Assembly (NCBI RefSeq): GCF_016801865.2
Contig: NC_068939.1
Coordinates: 178,962,792 to 179,026,791, forward strand
From: Culex pipiens pallens
Lineage: Eukaryota > Arthropoda > Insecta > Diptera > Culicidae
DNA: 64,000 bases
Reading direction: 5' to 3'
Part shown: positions 44,617 to 55,528 of the stretch, in pieces
Position numbering within the stretch: the first letter of the stretch is position 1
Layout: each line of letters opens with the position of its first letter
Made by a program: the position numbers and the translations under genes
The notes under the pieces: model-generated
Databases searched by the model: none
Told to the model about the DNA's origin: nothing
The model's input: the letters and a program-made list of their open reading frames with translations, nothing else

Positions 44617-44735
44617 TAATCCATTTTAAATCCTTTGCGGTTGTACAAAGGGTTATTGTACTCAGAAAAATAAGCTTTATCGTTATGAACAATAATATAA
44701 ATTTGTGATAGCTTAATTTTAGGACTCAATTAAGT
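44617..44735. repeat. Partial AATTGGGT-end MITE (right half)
   Basis: Shares the TTGTACAAAGGGT.ATTGTACTCAG, AAGCTTTATCG and TTTTAGGACTCAATT blocks with the complete copies at 28705-29035 and 49048-49380; the left half is missing. Confidence 0.65.
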
Positions 44736-45099
44736 AAATTTAACACTCAAATTCAAAAAAACATCTAGGATCAGCCATCTAGATTTCAAATTATTTATTT
44801 ATTTAAATAAATAAAATACGTACAACGGTTAAAAACACGATTAACACTTGTAGCACCAACCGGGTCAAAACTTACGCGAAGCACCAAGGGGGTCAAAAAA
44901 GTTGGAAATGCAACTTCATCAGGCTGTATCTCGGCGAAAACTCAACCGATTTGAATTATTCTTGTTGCATTCGAAGGATGTCAAGAATCACCTACAACAA
45001 GGTAGTTTTTAAACATCAAATTCGAATTCTGTGAGTCAAATTTGAATGGTTTATTGCCTTTAAAACTATCAAATGCCTTTTTTTATATTTTATCGCAGC

Positions 45100-45271
45100 C
45101 ATTTTAGCCGTCATCTCGGATTTAAAAATTCTAAATCACTTTAGAGTAGTTTATGAGTCATACTTAAGCACAACAATTAAAAATAAGGCAACGAAAACAA
45201 CAATATTTTTCGTGATTCGATTATCCGAAGTGAAATTTTTCCGAGCCCTTCGGATAACCGAGTCTGAACTG
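45100..45271. mobile_element. CGATTATCCGAAG-family MITE, partial
   Basis: The right part carries CGTGATTCGATTATCCGAAG and ends GAGTCTGAACTG followed by TA. The left part matches the interior of the copy at 60335-60494 (GAGTAGTTTA.G.GTCATACTTAAGC). Confidence 0.6.
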
Positions 45272-46460
45272 TACAAAAATGCCGGCATTTTTGCCGCCAT
45301 CGATTTACAGAAGTCATATTTTAGGTTTGTAACTAAAATTTTTGAGAAAAATAAAAAAAAATGTGATTGGATAATCGAGTACGAAATGTATTTAAATATT
45401 TTAAGACACTAGATAGTACAATTTCTATTTTTAATTTATGTCTACAATTTTAAAATTCTGTTTTGCTTTAAATTTTTAATTTTCTAGATTTTTGAACTTT
45501 ATTTTAAATTCCTTATATTTTAAATTGTTTTTTTTTTTATTTTATAGTTTATTTTAGCTCTATTAAATTAAGGATTTTTTAGGTTTTTTATTTATTTTTT
45601 TTTCTTGATTTTTTCAATTTTTAATTTTGGTAAACATAATACAAATTTTTGATGTTTGGTTTATACATTTTTTTAAATTTTGAAACAACACGCAGAAAAA
45701 TATTTTGTAGGATCAGCCTGTACGAGGTTTGATTCAACAAAATACTAATTGAGTATAATCAACGCCGAGTTTGCTCTGAAACAAACCTTGATTTTCTCAA
45801 TTCCGCAAAAATCTTTTGTTGTTTTGAAAAAGTTGCTTTGACGTTTAGCGTTGATTCAACAAAAATCTGGATTTTCAAATCAACAAATAGTTTTGTTAAT
45901 TCAAATATGCCTTATTTTTGTGCGTGGAATTTGTTTTTTGTTTTTCAGCTTTTGATTTTGTAAATTTCTGTAATTTAGAATTTTAGATTTGTTACCAAAA
46001 AAAATAATTATTTTTTTTATGGCTTCTCTACTTCTTTCTGAGCAAAAACCCAAATCCGTCCTTTTACTCTTTGGCATTTTAAAATTCGTTTTGAGATACG
46101 GCTTTATTAGTCTTTGTTTAGCGAAACCTGAAATTTTTTTTTTTCGCATGTAAAACTAATAGGCCCTATAGCCTCGGCCTCAAAAGAAATTTCAATAAAT
46201 ATTCGAATATTCAACCCTGTCTTTGTGTAAATGTATTTGCCTTTTCACCCTATTTGAGTGAGCATATTTATCTAGGTATGAGCATTGAACGCACTTCTCG
46301 TACATACATAATTCTGCACAAAACGGCAGCGAATACTTTTCTGCAACAAAAGTTACTTTTCCTCAAACAGAAGTAGAAGTTGTATTTTTCTTCTGATAGA
46401 TTTTTTTTTCTTTCTTCTGCTGTTTGGCTGCCTAGCAAAATATTTCTTTCCTTTTTATAC
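45272..46460. other. AT-rich intergenic DNA before RpS23
   Basis: Long T and A runs dominate to about 46200. No gene or defined repeat was recognised. The last 200 bp may hold RpS23 promoter sequence. Confidence 0.4.
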
Positions 46461-46655
46461 TCTCTTGCAGAACTTCTGGAAAAGGGTTGCAGTTACTTTT
46501 GCTTTCTGCAGAACTTTGCAGACGCTGACTGCACTGACTCGACGAACAAGAAAAAATCGATCGAAAACTTTTTCACTCGCGGATGTCAGCGCCTGTCAAA
46601 GAAGGAAGAGCTCTTTTCTACTCAAGTGTTCGTTCGGTTCAGACGCCATTACAGA

Positions 46656-47087
46656 ATGGGCAAACCACGTGGAATCCGTACCGCTCGGAAGCACATCCGT
46701 CACCGCCGGGACCAGCGCTGGGCCGACAAGGATTACAAGAAGGCCCATCTGGGAACCCGCTGGAAGTCGAATCCGTTCGCCGGAGCGTCCCACGCCAAGG
46801 GAATCGTGCTGGAGAAGGTCGGCGTCGAAGCCAAGCAGCCGAACTCCGCCATTCGCAAGTGTGTCCGTGTGCAGCTCATCAAGAACGGCAAGAAGATCAC
46901 CGCGTTCGTGCCCCGGGATGGTTGCCTCAACTACATCGAAGAAAACGACGAGGTCCTGGTTGCCGGTTTCGGTCGTAAGGGTCACGCCGTCGGTGATATT
47001 CCCGGAGTCCGCTTCAAGGTGGTGAAGGTGGCCAACGTTTCCCTGCTGGCCCTGTACAAGGAAAAGAAGGAACGGCCACGATCGTAA
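46656..47087 (+). CDS. RpS23: 40S ribosomal protein S23 (uS12)
   Basis: uS12 sits at the decoding centre of the small subunit. The 143-aa product is full length and highly conserved: MGKPRGIRTARK at the start, HLGTRWKSNPFAGASHAKGI, the KQPNSAIRKCVRVQLIKNGK block that contains the decoding-centre loop, and VPRDGCLNYIEENDEVLVAG. The C-terminal tail is ALYKEKKERPRS. The coding region is a single exon here. The ATG at 46656 is chosen because the family starts MGKPRG; the in-frame upstream extension is unrelated 5' leader. CTTTTCTACTCAAG near 46612 could be a TOP-type start, and the ATG may instead follow a splice acceptor (ATTACAG, ending 46654). Confidence 0.98.
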   Translation: MGKPRGIRTARKHIRHRRDQRWADKDYKKAHLGTRWKSNPFAGASHAKGIVLEKVGVEAKQPNSAIRKCVRVQLIKNGKKITAFVPRDGCLNYIEENDEVLVAGFGRKGHAVGDIPGVRFKVVKVANVSLLALYKEKKERPRS

Positions 47088-48072
47088 GCTGTGGTATTTG
47101 TCTGGCCGGGACCAGGAAGTCTTGCTGGAGGATGATTACAAACAACAACTTATGTTAATTGAAAATGCCCTGTAAAACATAACAAGAGTGGAGGAAAATC
47201 TGAATACAAGCTTCTGTGACAGTTCTTGTACAACGGAAGTTGCACCGAGTGTTTTTATTTTGGTTCCTGATACGGATTGAGAAATGCCTGTGATTTCGGT
47301 TTTGGTCCGCCGGAGGAGATTACTTGCTTGAAGCTGATTCAATGATTGGGGGCGCTGGAGTGATATTGTTTACTGTAAACAATCGCCTCTTTTGTTGTGA
47401 TAATGATTATATCAGCCAAAGTTTTTTTAAATTATAATTAGTGAACAATGCATTGAAATAATTTTAATTGCTGATTCTATTGATAATACTTAAATCTACA
47501 GTTAGGTCAAGAAAACGATATGCAGAGAATTGTTCAGTTGATAGTGATTTGTTTTCATTCCAAAAGTCGGATATTTTACAGAAATTTTATATAACTAGCT
47601 AGGTGTACAATCTTGAAAAGTTTGATTGCAGTCTAATTCCAATGTTTCATTTGGAGTTGGCTTTTTTCTCCTTAAAGAATTGATTTAAACATGTGATGTC
47701 CGAGAAACAATTCGTAAGCATGTTAAAAAAACAGTTTTACTTAAAAAATTATATTGCTTATCCATTCAGATTCAGAATGTCTTAGTCAGACTAATCAAAT
47801 CATGTTCTGTTTTATTTTGACTTATCACTTAATTTTATCTACTACAAACAAATTAAGCTCATTTTTTATTTTCTTTGTTTTGTAATAATTTACGGAAAAT
47901 TGACAAAAAGTTTTACTTTACTTACGGAATATATTTATAAAACTAACAAAGACTGCGATTAATCGAATTTGTTACGGTCAAGCCAAAATGGGTCAACTCT
48001 TGTTCTACGAATAACGTTACTTAACATGTTCTATGTTTTTATTTAATTTTCCTTTGTTTTTTTTTTATTTGC
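47088..48072. other. RpS23 3' flank, no further gene
   Basis: The first ~250 bp are GC-balanced and probably include the RpS23 3' UTR. Beyond that the DNA is AT-rich with no recognisable feature. Confidence 0.4.
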
Positions 48073-48435
48073 ATATCTGGAGTTTTTTTTTTTTTAAAGG
48101 TCCAACCAAATTATTAGTTTTTGCTTTTTGTGTGTTTTTTAATACCGTCAACTGTGGCGAATTGGGACAGCAGTTTTAACCATGTTAGAGCACAATATTT
48201 AGATTTTTCTGGTTGGTTTCGGATAGAACAGACTCAAACCCATCAAATGTGTACATCCATTTCCAAATTTGGAACCTTTAAGTGCTCTAAACACTGCTGT
48301 CCCTATTCAGACTGTAGTCCCGATTCGCCCCAGATGACGGTACCCCTGACTCAAGGCGGCTTCAAAAACACCCAAAAAGCAAAAACTGAAAATTAGGTTT
48401 ATTGGAACTTTAAAAAAAAAAAAAACTCCAGATAT
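48073..48435. mobile_element. Inverted-repeat element with nested MITE
   Basis: ATATCTGGAGTTTTTTTTTT followed by TTAAAGG at the left is mirrored by a CTTTAAA run and AAACTCCAGATAT at the right. Inside lies the second GTACCGTAA-family copy (48143-48342). Confidence 0.7.
48143..48342. mobile_element. Miniature element GTACCGTAA family, copy 2
   Basis: Begins TACCGTCAACTGTGGCGAA and ends CAGATGACGGTA; it is collinear with 6325-6545 through its length, including TTTCTGGTTGGTTTCGG and GTGTACATCCATTTCCAAAT. Confidence 0.75.
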
Positions 48436-48751
48436 GTCCCGTTTAGTTTTTTCAAATTGGTATTAAGCCTTTTCATTTTCGCCTGCTATTAGTATTTTTT
48501 TTCAGTTTAATTCAAGACTCGATTTAAGTAGTAGCCAAAGTTCTTTAAAAAATCTATTTGTTTTAATTTTTTACATTACATTAGACTTTGCAACTCAACT
48601 TTTGTGTACTTGAAGATAACAATCTAGCAAGACCGATGTTTGGCACAGTTAAATCAAGCAAAACAATTTAAATGGGCCGATGCAGGTTTGTAAACAAGCG
48701 GTCTATCCAGATTGTGTTAAATGTAAACATTTACTGACGTGACGTGTAAAA

Positions 48752-48922
48752 ATCGTTTTCAACTGAAATCGAGTGAAAATGATAATTATAGCTTAGGAAG
48801 TGAGCAAGCAAGCTTCTATTAACTGTTTTATAAAATAAGTTGTTTAAATAGTGAAAATAAGCAACTTGGATGGAATTAGGAGCGAGCGCATAACCTTCCA
48901 AATATACGAAATTTCCCCTACT
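48752..48922 (-). repeat. Dispersed repeat, copy 2 (inverse of 27866-28030)
   Basis: Reads CGTTTTCAACTGAA at the left and AAATTTCCCCTACT at the right, the reverse complement of the 27866-28030 copy with moderate divergence. Confidence 0.7.
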
Positions 48923-49047
48923 CGTCGTTTTTTATTTATTTCACAGGATACTTATTCGGAAAAGTGACTGAAAATTTGAAGAAACATGTACAATTTTCTC
49001 ATGATATGCCAATATGCCTTTAATGATTCTAAATAACATATTTCATC

Positions 49048-49380
49048 AATTGGGTACTAAAGCCCTATGTCAATTTTTATCTACAACGATAAAAACACGA
49101 TCAAAAACCATTTCTGATCACTTTTTTTCATTTTAATGCAAAAAAAAAATAATGACAAGACAACATTTTTTCGATGGATCAACTATGATCCCCTTGGAAC
49201 GAGCTGTCAAGTAGGAACTTTTCTGTCAAGAAGGACCGCGAGGTTAATTTTTCAAAATTGATTTAAAAATCCATTTTAAACTCTTTGTGGTCGTACAAAG
49301 GGTCATTGTACTCAGAAAAATAAGCTTTATCGCTGTAAATAATAATATCAGCAATCTAAGCTTCATTTTAGGACCCAATT
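49048..49380. mobile_element. AATTGGGT-end MITE, copy 2
   Basis: Starts AATTGGGTACTAAAG and ends TTTTAGGACCCAATT; it is collinear with 28705-29035 with scattered differences and a few single-base indels. Confidence 0.78.
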
Positions 49381-49518
49381 GTGGTTTGGTTGAGCGTTTT
49401 AGCAGAATGCATTACAATAAATAAGGTCTGCAAGTAGTAGACGAAATACGTATCTGTCAATATATTAAAATATATGGCGGAATTAAAAGGAACAACTCGT
49501 CTCTTTGAATTCATAATA

Positions 49519-50161
49519 CAGTCATCCCTCATATTCGGAACAGTTTACAGATCGGCCAATGTTCAAAAAATCATGGAAAATCGATAATTGAACTTAATGA
49601 TTCGCTTTTACCTCCATTTCAAAGCTTTTCTTGCGATCTTTCGAATGCTGTATCGAACAACTGCAAATTTCAACTTTTATATCAAATTTTTGAAGAAAAA
49701 CTTTGACCTTTGAAATCCACAAATTCGGAACACTTTTTTCTTACGGATGTAAACAAACTTTAGTTCTCTTCGTGAGTACATAATTTTTACAAAATAATGA
49801 CTTCACGCACTGAAACCAACGAAACTCAAGCTTAGTTATGTTTTATGAATGGTCTGATAACATTTTTTGTAAAAATATCAGTTAAATTCAGGTGTTCCAC
49901 AATTGTGGGAGGCACAATAACATCCCACAATTATGGAACAGGCAATTTTGAGGCAGTGTTTTTCTGCTCTGGATAAAATAGTCTTGAAATGAGGTTTTTT
50001 GTTCCATAAGTACTACTTTTACTAGTGAAATAGCAAGAGAATGTCCAAACAAAGGTCCTTAAAATAGTAGGGTCGACAGAAAAGCTGCATTTGGCATGTT
50101 ATTGACAAATTATCACAAAAGTGTTCCGAATTTGTGGGTGTTCCGAATATGTGGGATGACT
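49519..50161. mobile_element. 643-bp element, CAGTCATCCC ends
   Basis: CAGTCATCCCTCATATTCGG, then AACA, at the left is mirrored by TGTTCCGAATATGTGGGATG, then ACT, at the right. The left flank is TA and TA follows GGGATGAC at the right, as in Tc1/mariner-like elements, although the last bases do not pair exactly. Internal repeats of TTCCGAA and CACAATT occur. There is no transposase. Confidence 0.75.
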
Positions 50162-50839
50162 ATTTCATCAAAATTTGACCACTAGAAAAAGTTTCCAATA
50201 TCATAGTTTTTTTTTAGCCTTAACCAATGCCTTACTAAGCGTATTAAATATACAAATTTTCAATGAAAACTACTAGTTCAACATATATCATAAAAAAATG
50301 TTTTAATTAATCTTGCTCGTTTACACCAGGGCATTATAAAACATTATCCGTGCAATCAGGTTGAAGAAAACAGTTTTCAGCACACTTTCTCCAATTATGA
50401 AATCCACTTGAGTTGATATTTGTAAAATAAAGAGTCGCTTAAAATTATGTTAAATAAAGTTACTCAAAATGGTTAACTTTTCCCTGCGTGCAACACAAAT
50501 TTGAATTTTTTCCCGAGACACCCACCGCGATAGCTTGAAAATTGTTTGCTTTGCTAGAAAATCTTGCAAGTGCACTTTGACAGCAGCGATGCCGAATGCG
50601 GCGAAATTACTTTTCATGCAGATTTTTCAACATTGGAAATTCGTTTTTTAACAAGTCGTCGTTGAAATCAATTTTCTTTTTAAAATTAAACAAGTAGGAA
50701 ATTTAATGTGTACATAGTGCTTAAATGAGCATTACTTGAAACTTCTTTCGATGCATTTAGGATGATAAAATAAAACACAGAAATACAAATTACAGACAAT
50801 TTCCCACTCAAGATACAGATTTCCCACGAAAACAACCCG

Positions 50840-51107
50840 CGCAACACTGTGTTCTCGACAGTTCCAAACCGCGGCGACGTGTCAAATCGCAACGAGCCCC
50901 AGACCAGCAGCCACGAAGCATCTTCTCTTTTTCGTACGCGATCCGCCAGCCGCAGCACACATCACCACCAGGAACCTCTTCTCCGCCGCGGAAACCCGTG
51001 ACGACGACGCGTAATTGTTGTCCAGCCCCGTAACCAGACCAGTTTTGTAACCACAAGCAGCCTTCGGAAGGGTTTTCCGTCAAAGTTCACAAACCAGAGA
51101 AAATAAG
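50840..51107 (+). other. RAMP4: Putative RAMP4 5' UTR exon
   Basis: A GC-rich island ends at GAGAAAATAAG with a GTAGG donor at 51108. The next acceptor on the same strand is CATTCCAG ending 53718, 32 nt before the RAMP4 start codon. Joining the two is an inference; the minus-strand frames in this island show no known domain. Confidence 0.45.
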
Positions 51108-51536
51108 GTAGGACCGTCGTAGCAGGCCAAGGAAAATGGTCGGGGATCCATGGATTTGGATTCCATGGAAGAGAGAAGGGGGAGGAGAGCTTGTTCCCAT
51201 TTTTTCAACACTGACAGGCTTTATTTTCGCTTCTATTTCCGACAGACTTGAACTATTTCATCGGGACAGGAGTGCACAAAACAGTAGTTTCCTTTTCCGA
51301 CCTAGCACCGATTGCCATTTTTTTCGTCTTGCTCGAGCGATTTGGTGAGTGAAAAGTTGCTGTTTTTCCTTTCTTTTTTCTTCTCTCTTTGCGTCTTATC
51401 TTGTACGTGGAATGGCAAAAGTTGTTTGCTCTAACGGGCTTAGCCAGGGGGCGGAGGAGGTCGCAGAGGAGGCACAATAATGATGTGGGAACACGTTCAA
51501 TTTTACTGTCAGTCAAAAGATTGCGAGCATAAACTT

Positions 51537-52114
51537 CGACGGTAACATTTCAAAAGGCATCATGTACATTTTAACACTTTCTGGGTTATTGCATATTCTA
51601 AAAGTACTCCTAATAAGCTACCTCTCCACCAAAAAAGAGCAAAAGTTACTTCAGTAAAGTCTGTTTAATCTTGATTTTAAATAAAGTAACATAAACAAAA
51701 TCTCTGCCATCAGCAGTCCCTGTTTATATAGCCCTGTCAACCTGTCAAACAAAAGACTACATAAACCTCGTGACGAAAAAAAAAGCAACATGAACAAAGC
51801 GCCATGTACATTCGGCGAAGAAAAACGAATCATAACAAAGCGACCCCCTCAATGACAGCAGGGTGATATAGACGTTGGTGATTTCAAAAGAAGTTATGTT
51901 TGTTTTACTCAAATAAAATTACGGAAATGATGTTTTATTGAATTTGGATGATAAAGTATCAATGAAAGCAAGGTTTTTCATCGTTTGTTATCATTAGAAC
52001 ATCTTATTTTGCTTTTATATTAAAATGGGAATTGAAAATGGATGCTCAACATTCAAATGCGTTTTTCTCAAAACGCATGGTTTGTACATGATGCTTTTTG
52101 AAATGTTGGCGTCG
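51537..52114. mobile_element. 578-bp inverted-repeat element, intact copy, TSD ACTT
   Basis: Ends are CGACGGTAACATTTCAAAA and TTTTTGAAATGTTGGCGTCG. ACTT is duplicated at 51533-51536 and 52115-52118. It is the inverse-orientation relative of the split copy at 17192-21342 and supplies the empty-site sequence for the insertion there. It lies in the putative RAMP4 intron. Confidence 0.9.
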
Positions 52115-52401
52115 ACTTGTTTTGCGCATTGTAATTTGTTATTTTGGAGTACTTTTCCAAAACATCCTTTGCACCATGGATTTCGTATGCACGTAGAGGA
52201 CCTTTAGAAAAAGTAAGCGGGTATTATTCGTATTTATAAAATACAAAATGTTAAACTGATTGTTTGAAATTAAAATTTTGATCCTTTTGTGAATAGTATG
52301 GAAAACACAAGTTTTGTTCAAAATTTGATTCAGGCTATGATCTTGAAGTTCACATTTGTGTTAGGGAAATATAGTTTTATTGAAAAATTGAATGCATTTT
52401 G

Positions 52402-52647
52402 CTGCCCCTATTCGCTTAAATGTTCATATACATTTTCATCACTTTTGAGTTAGTGATGCAGTTTGCTTCAAAGTCGTGTGCTCTTTCAAAAATATTAAAA
52501 ACATCCTGTACTTTGTTCTAGAAATCTGGAGGAAATCCAGGTTTTACGTGAAACCCGAACACGTAGCCTACGTGTGGGAAAAACTTCCCTTGCGTTTTAA
52601 AAAGCTTGCTGTTTTTGCATATGAGACATTTGCGCGAACATGAGCAG
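52402..52647 (-). mobile_element. ~246-bp MITE, CTGCCC ends, copy 1
   Basis: Reverse-complement relative of 57824-58071. Shared blocks include TGCATATGAGACATTTGCGC at the right and CTGCCCCTATTCGC at the left. It is more decayed than the other copy. Confidence 0.65.
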
Positions 52648-53750
52648 TTTGGCTACATGAAGTTTACGTCCGTGTTAGGGAAGCGCTTTCGGGTGGTCAA
52701 TTTTATGCAGTCTAGGTACTTAAAGTTTACGTCGGCATTAGAAATAGGCACATTTTGCTATGTTGAATTTCAAAGCATATTGAAAATATTTTAAAACTTG
52801 TTTATTTCAATAAATAAACTAAATACTAAAGACATTTCGAAATGATTTTTATCGAACAGATCGGAAAATTTCACTTTCGAAAACAAAAAAAAACTATTTT
52901 GGGAATCCAACTTGTAGCGAAAAAAAGTTAAATGAAAAATGGTAAATTAAAAAAAAAAAATTATTTTTTTTTAATATAATGTACAACTTTGCCCAAGACA
53001 TCAAATCGATTCAAAAATACCATTTCAAGATACAGATTTTCATATATTTACAAGGGTCCTGATTTTCGGTACAACGATCGAAAATCACTCCCTCATCGCC
53101 GAACGAATCTTTGCCGACTGAAGCGCGCAACCATTCGTGAGCGAACACAACTCATAAACGAATATGTTCAGAGAGGAGAGAATCTAACAAAATACCAGCG
53201 CGGCGCTCTTTTGGCCATCAATACCACAGTTTGCCGTAAATTTGTATTTGGCATGGTGGAAATTGCTGTCAAATGTGTCTTTAACGTTTTGTTAGCAACA
53301 AAATTGTAAAATATTTTCGAGAGCATCGATTTTAAGCAATTTAAAAAATGATCAAAACAAAGCCGATCGCAGATGGTGTGGAAGTGACAAATGATAGGAA
53401 ACGGTCAGGGAAGTTTTGCGTCGATTTAGATTTATGCTCGCGAATGTATGAGTCTTTTTTTAGCAATCAGTTTGTATGACCTGCCCGAAACATTGTATAG
53501 AACTTGTATGGAAAAACTAATGATTGTCAAATTGTTTCTTTTGACATCTTTTGGTTTAAAAAAAGGCCTCATTTTAATAAGTCGAATAATCCGATGGCGA
53601 AAAAAAATAAATTAAAAGGCAAATTTGTGAAGGAATTTATTTTATATTAGTGCGTTAAAACGTTTAGCTTCAAAATGAAGTTGCTTTTACTAACTAGCAT
53701 TTGTTTTCTCCATTCCAGCACGTACCCCATCCAACCCAACACAAAGCACA

Positions 53751-53945
53751 ATGGCCCCCCAGCAGAGAATCCGCATGGCCAACGAGAAGGCTAGCCGCAA
53801 CATCACCCAGCGCGGAAACGTCCCCAAGTCGACGAAGAACGCCGAGGAGAAGTACCCGGTCGGTCCGTGGCTACTGGCGCTGTTCATCTTCGTGGTGTGC
53901 GGGTCCGCAATCTTCCAGATCATTCAGTCGATCCGGATTGCGTAA
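53751..53945 (+). CDS. RAMP4: Stress-associated ER protein (RAMP4/SERP family)
   Basis: RAMP4 is a small tail-anchored protein of the Sec61 translocon that protects membrane proteins during ER stress. The 64-aa product matches the family length: MAPQQRIRMANEKASRNITQ at the N-terminus, RGNVPKSTKN, a PVGPW turn, then one membrane segment LLALFIFVVCGSAIFQIIQ (about residues 41-59) near the C-terminus. The whole coding region lies in one exon 32 nt after an acceptor (CATTCCAG ending 53718). AATAAA at 54566-54571 is a plausible polyadenylation signal. Confidence 0.97.
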   Translation: MAPQQRIRMANEKASRNITQRGNVPKSTKNAEEKYPVGPWLLALFIFVVCGSAIFQIIQSIRIA

Positions 53946-55320
53946 TGTGTTGCGCCCAACGCGAGGGGGACCCACTGGTTTGGATCCCTCCCCGAAACGG
54001 CAACCCCCTTCTTCACATTCACAACAAGAACCAGCAACAAGCAACAGACACTCACACACTCAAACACACAATTCGTCAACGTTCTTTCCTTACTGGGTGG
54101 TGGTTTGGACTCGGCCGTTCCCTCGCTCTCTTCCGGTGCATCTGTTTTCACTTCCCGGAAGTCGCGAATAGCGGAACGAGGCGCAATGTCACCCGTGTTA
54201 AACGCACTACAAAATTTACAACACCTCCTCCTCCTCTCTCCAAGATTGGCAGCAGCAGCGGCATTTAGACACGAACCTACAAATTTTGATCCTAGGTTCA
54301 CCACTGTTCTATATTCGTCCTCACCCTTGTGAACGTCTCTGTGTTCTTTCCTTGCAATAATTAAACAAACGGACGGTGCGCGCACCATTCCAAACTGCGT
54401 GTGTTGACTCCTTAAGGGTGGGTGCACCGAATTGACAAACTTTGTATCGCTTATCTTTTTTTGATATTTTTTTATATTTCTAAAATGTAGCTAAAAGTGA
54501 TTGATTTTCTTTTCCAAAAATTGCATGCATACATTAAAAGAAGAAAAATGACGATTTAAAATACGAATAAAGAAAGAAAAAAGTAAAACAGTAAATACAA
54601 AATCCTCAAATCTAGATTAAATTTTCAAAACAACCTATCCCTCATGGGTTTCCTATGCAGATAGGACCTTTTGAAAATTTAATCTAGAAATCTCACAATA
54701 CGACACTAGTTTGGCGCAAAAAAGGACGAACAATGCGTGGCCGATTGCAATAAAGGGACGACAAAAAACAAACAAACACACACATACACAAATCGGAAAA
54801 GAAAATTATAGTAAAGTAATATATTTAAATGTGCAAATCTTTGAAACAAAACAAAGTCCGTCTTTTCATTATTTATTTCCAAACAATCCGAAAACAACCT
54901 GTTTTACTTTTCCAGAACGCAATAAGAGGCTCAAAGCGGCTGAGTAAACAGTGCAAAACCAGCAGCAGCTCGCGCTACCTCATTGGAAAGACCGAATTTC
55001 CGTTATCGCTGGAGTTTTGAATTACGTCTCGCATGAGTGTGATATGGATGGCGTTGGCCTCGCGCCGTTGTTATCAAACACGGGGAAAACATATTGAGTC
55101 TGCGCTTCAGGTGACGTTAGGGTGATTCGTTTCGTTTGTGTTAACAAGTTGTTTGATTTAAAATCTCCTATATTTGACCGAAAAAAATTGAAGTTACTGT
55201 AACGCAAACAAAAATCCTCGATAATATGCTACGTCGCGCAGGAGGTCATTTTGAGCATCTTCTGTTCTTTATCATTTTATATACAGTTTTTTTTGTAAAA
55301 AACTAAAATTTTAACAAAAC
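53946..55320. other. RAMP4 3' UTR and intergenic DNA
   Basis: The first ~600 bp are probably RAMP4 3' UTR. 54606-54688 is a hairpin with TCTAGATTAAATTTTCAAAA mirrored by TTTTGAAAATTTAATCTAGA. Beyond about 54700 nothing else is recognisable, and the segment before 55320 is part of the degenerate 130-bp repeat. Confidence 0.5.
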
Positions 55321-55325
55321 ACCGT

Positions 55326-55486
55326 TGTTTGGGTGGAACCACACCACCGTGTAAGATTTGAGTAAAATCTCTTGAGCGTGCAAAACAACCACAACAAACT
55401 GTCAGTTTACCACCATAACGAATAAAGGAAAACAACGTTTAGAGTTCGCCACGCGTTTAATTCCGTTTCCGACCAAAATCCGAACA
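55326..55486 (+). repeat. 5' LTR of the BEL/Pao element (161 bp)
   Basis: TGTTTGGGTGGAACCACACC to ATCCGAACA, flanked by ACCGT at 55321-55325. It equals the 3' LTR apart from an extra 20 bp near 55353-55372. AATAAA is at 55421-55426. Confidence 0.93.
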
Positions 55487-55528
55487 TTTATGGTCCTTCG
55501 AGCAACCGGATAGCAGATCCGACCCAAC

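Noticed and set aside
46380..46655. In-frame N-terminal extension of RpS23
   Set aside because: The upstream 92 residues are Phe/Ser-rich leader translation; the family starts MGKPRG at 46656.
54105..54427. Frames after RAMP4
   Set aside because: They fall in the likely 3' UTR, overlap in several frames and show no conserved features.
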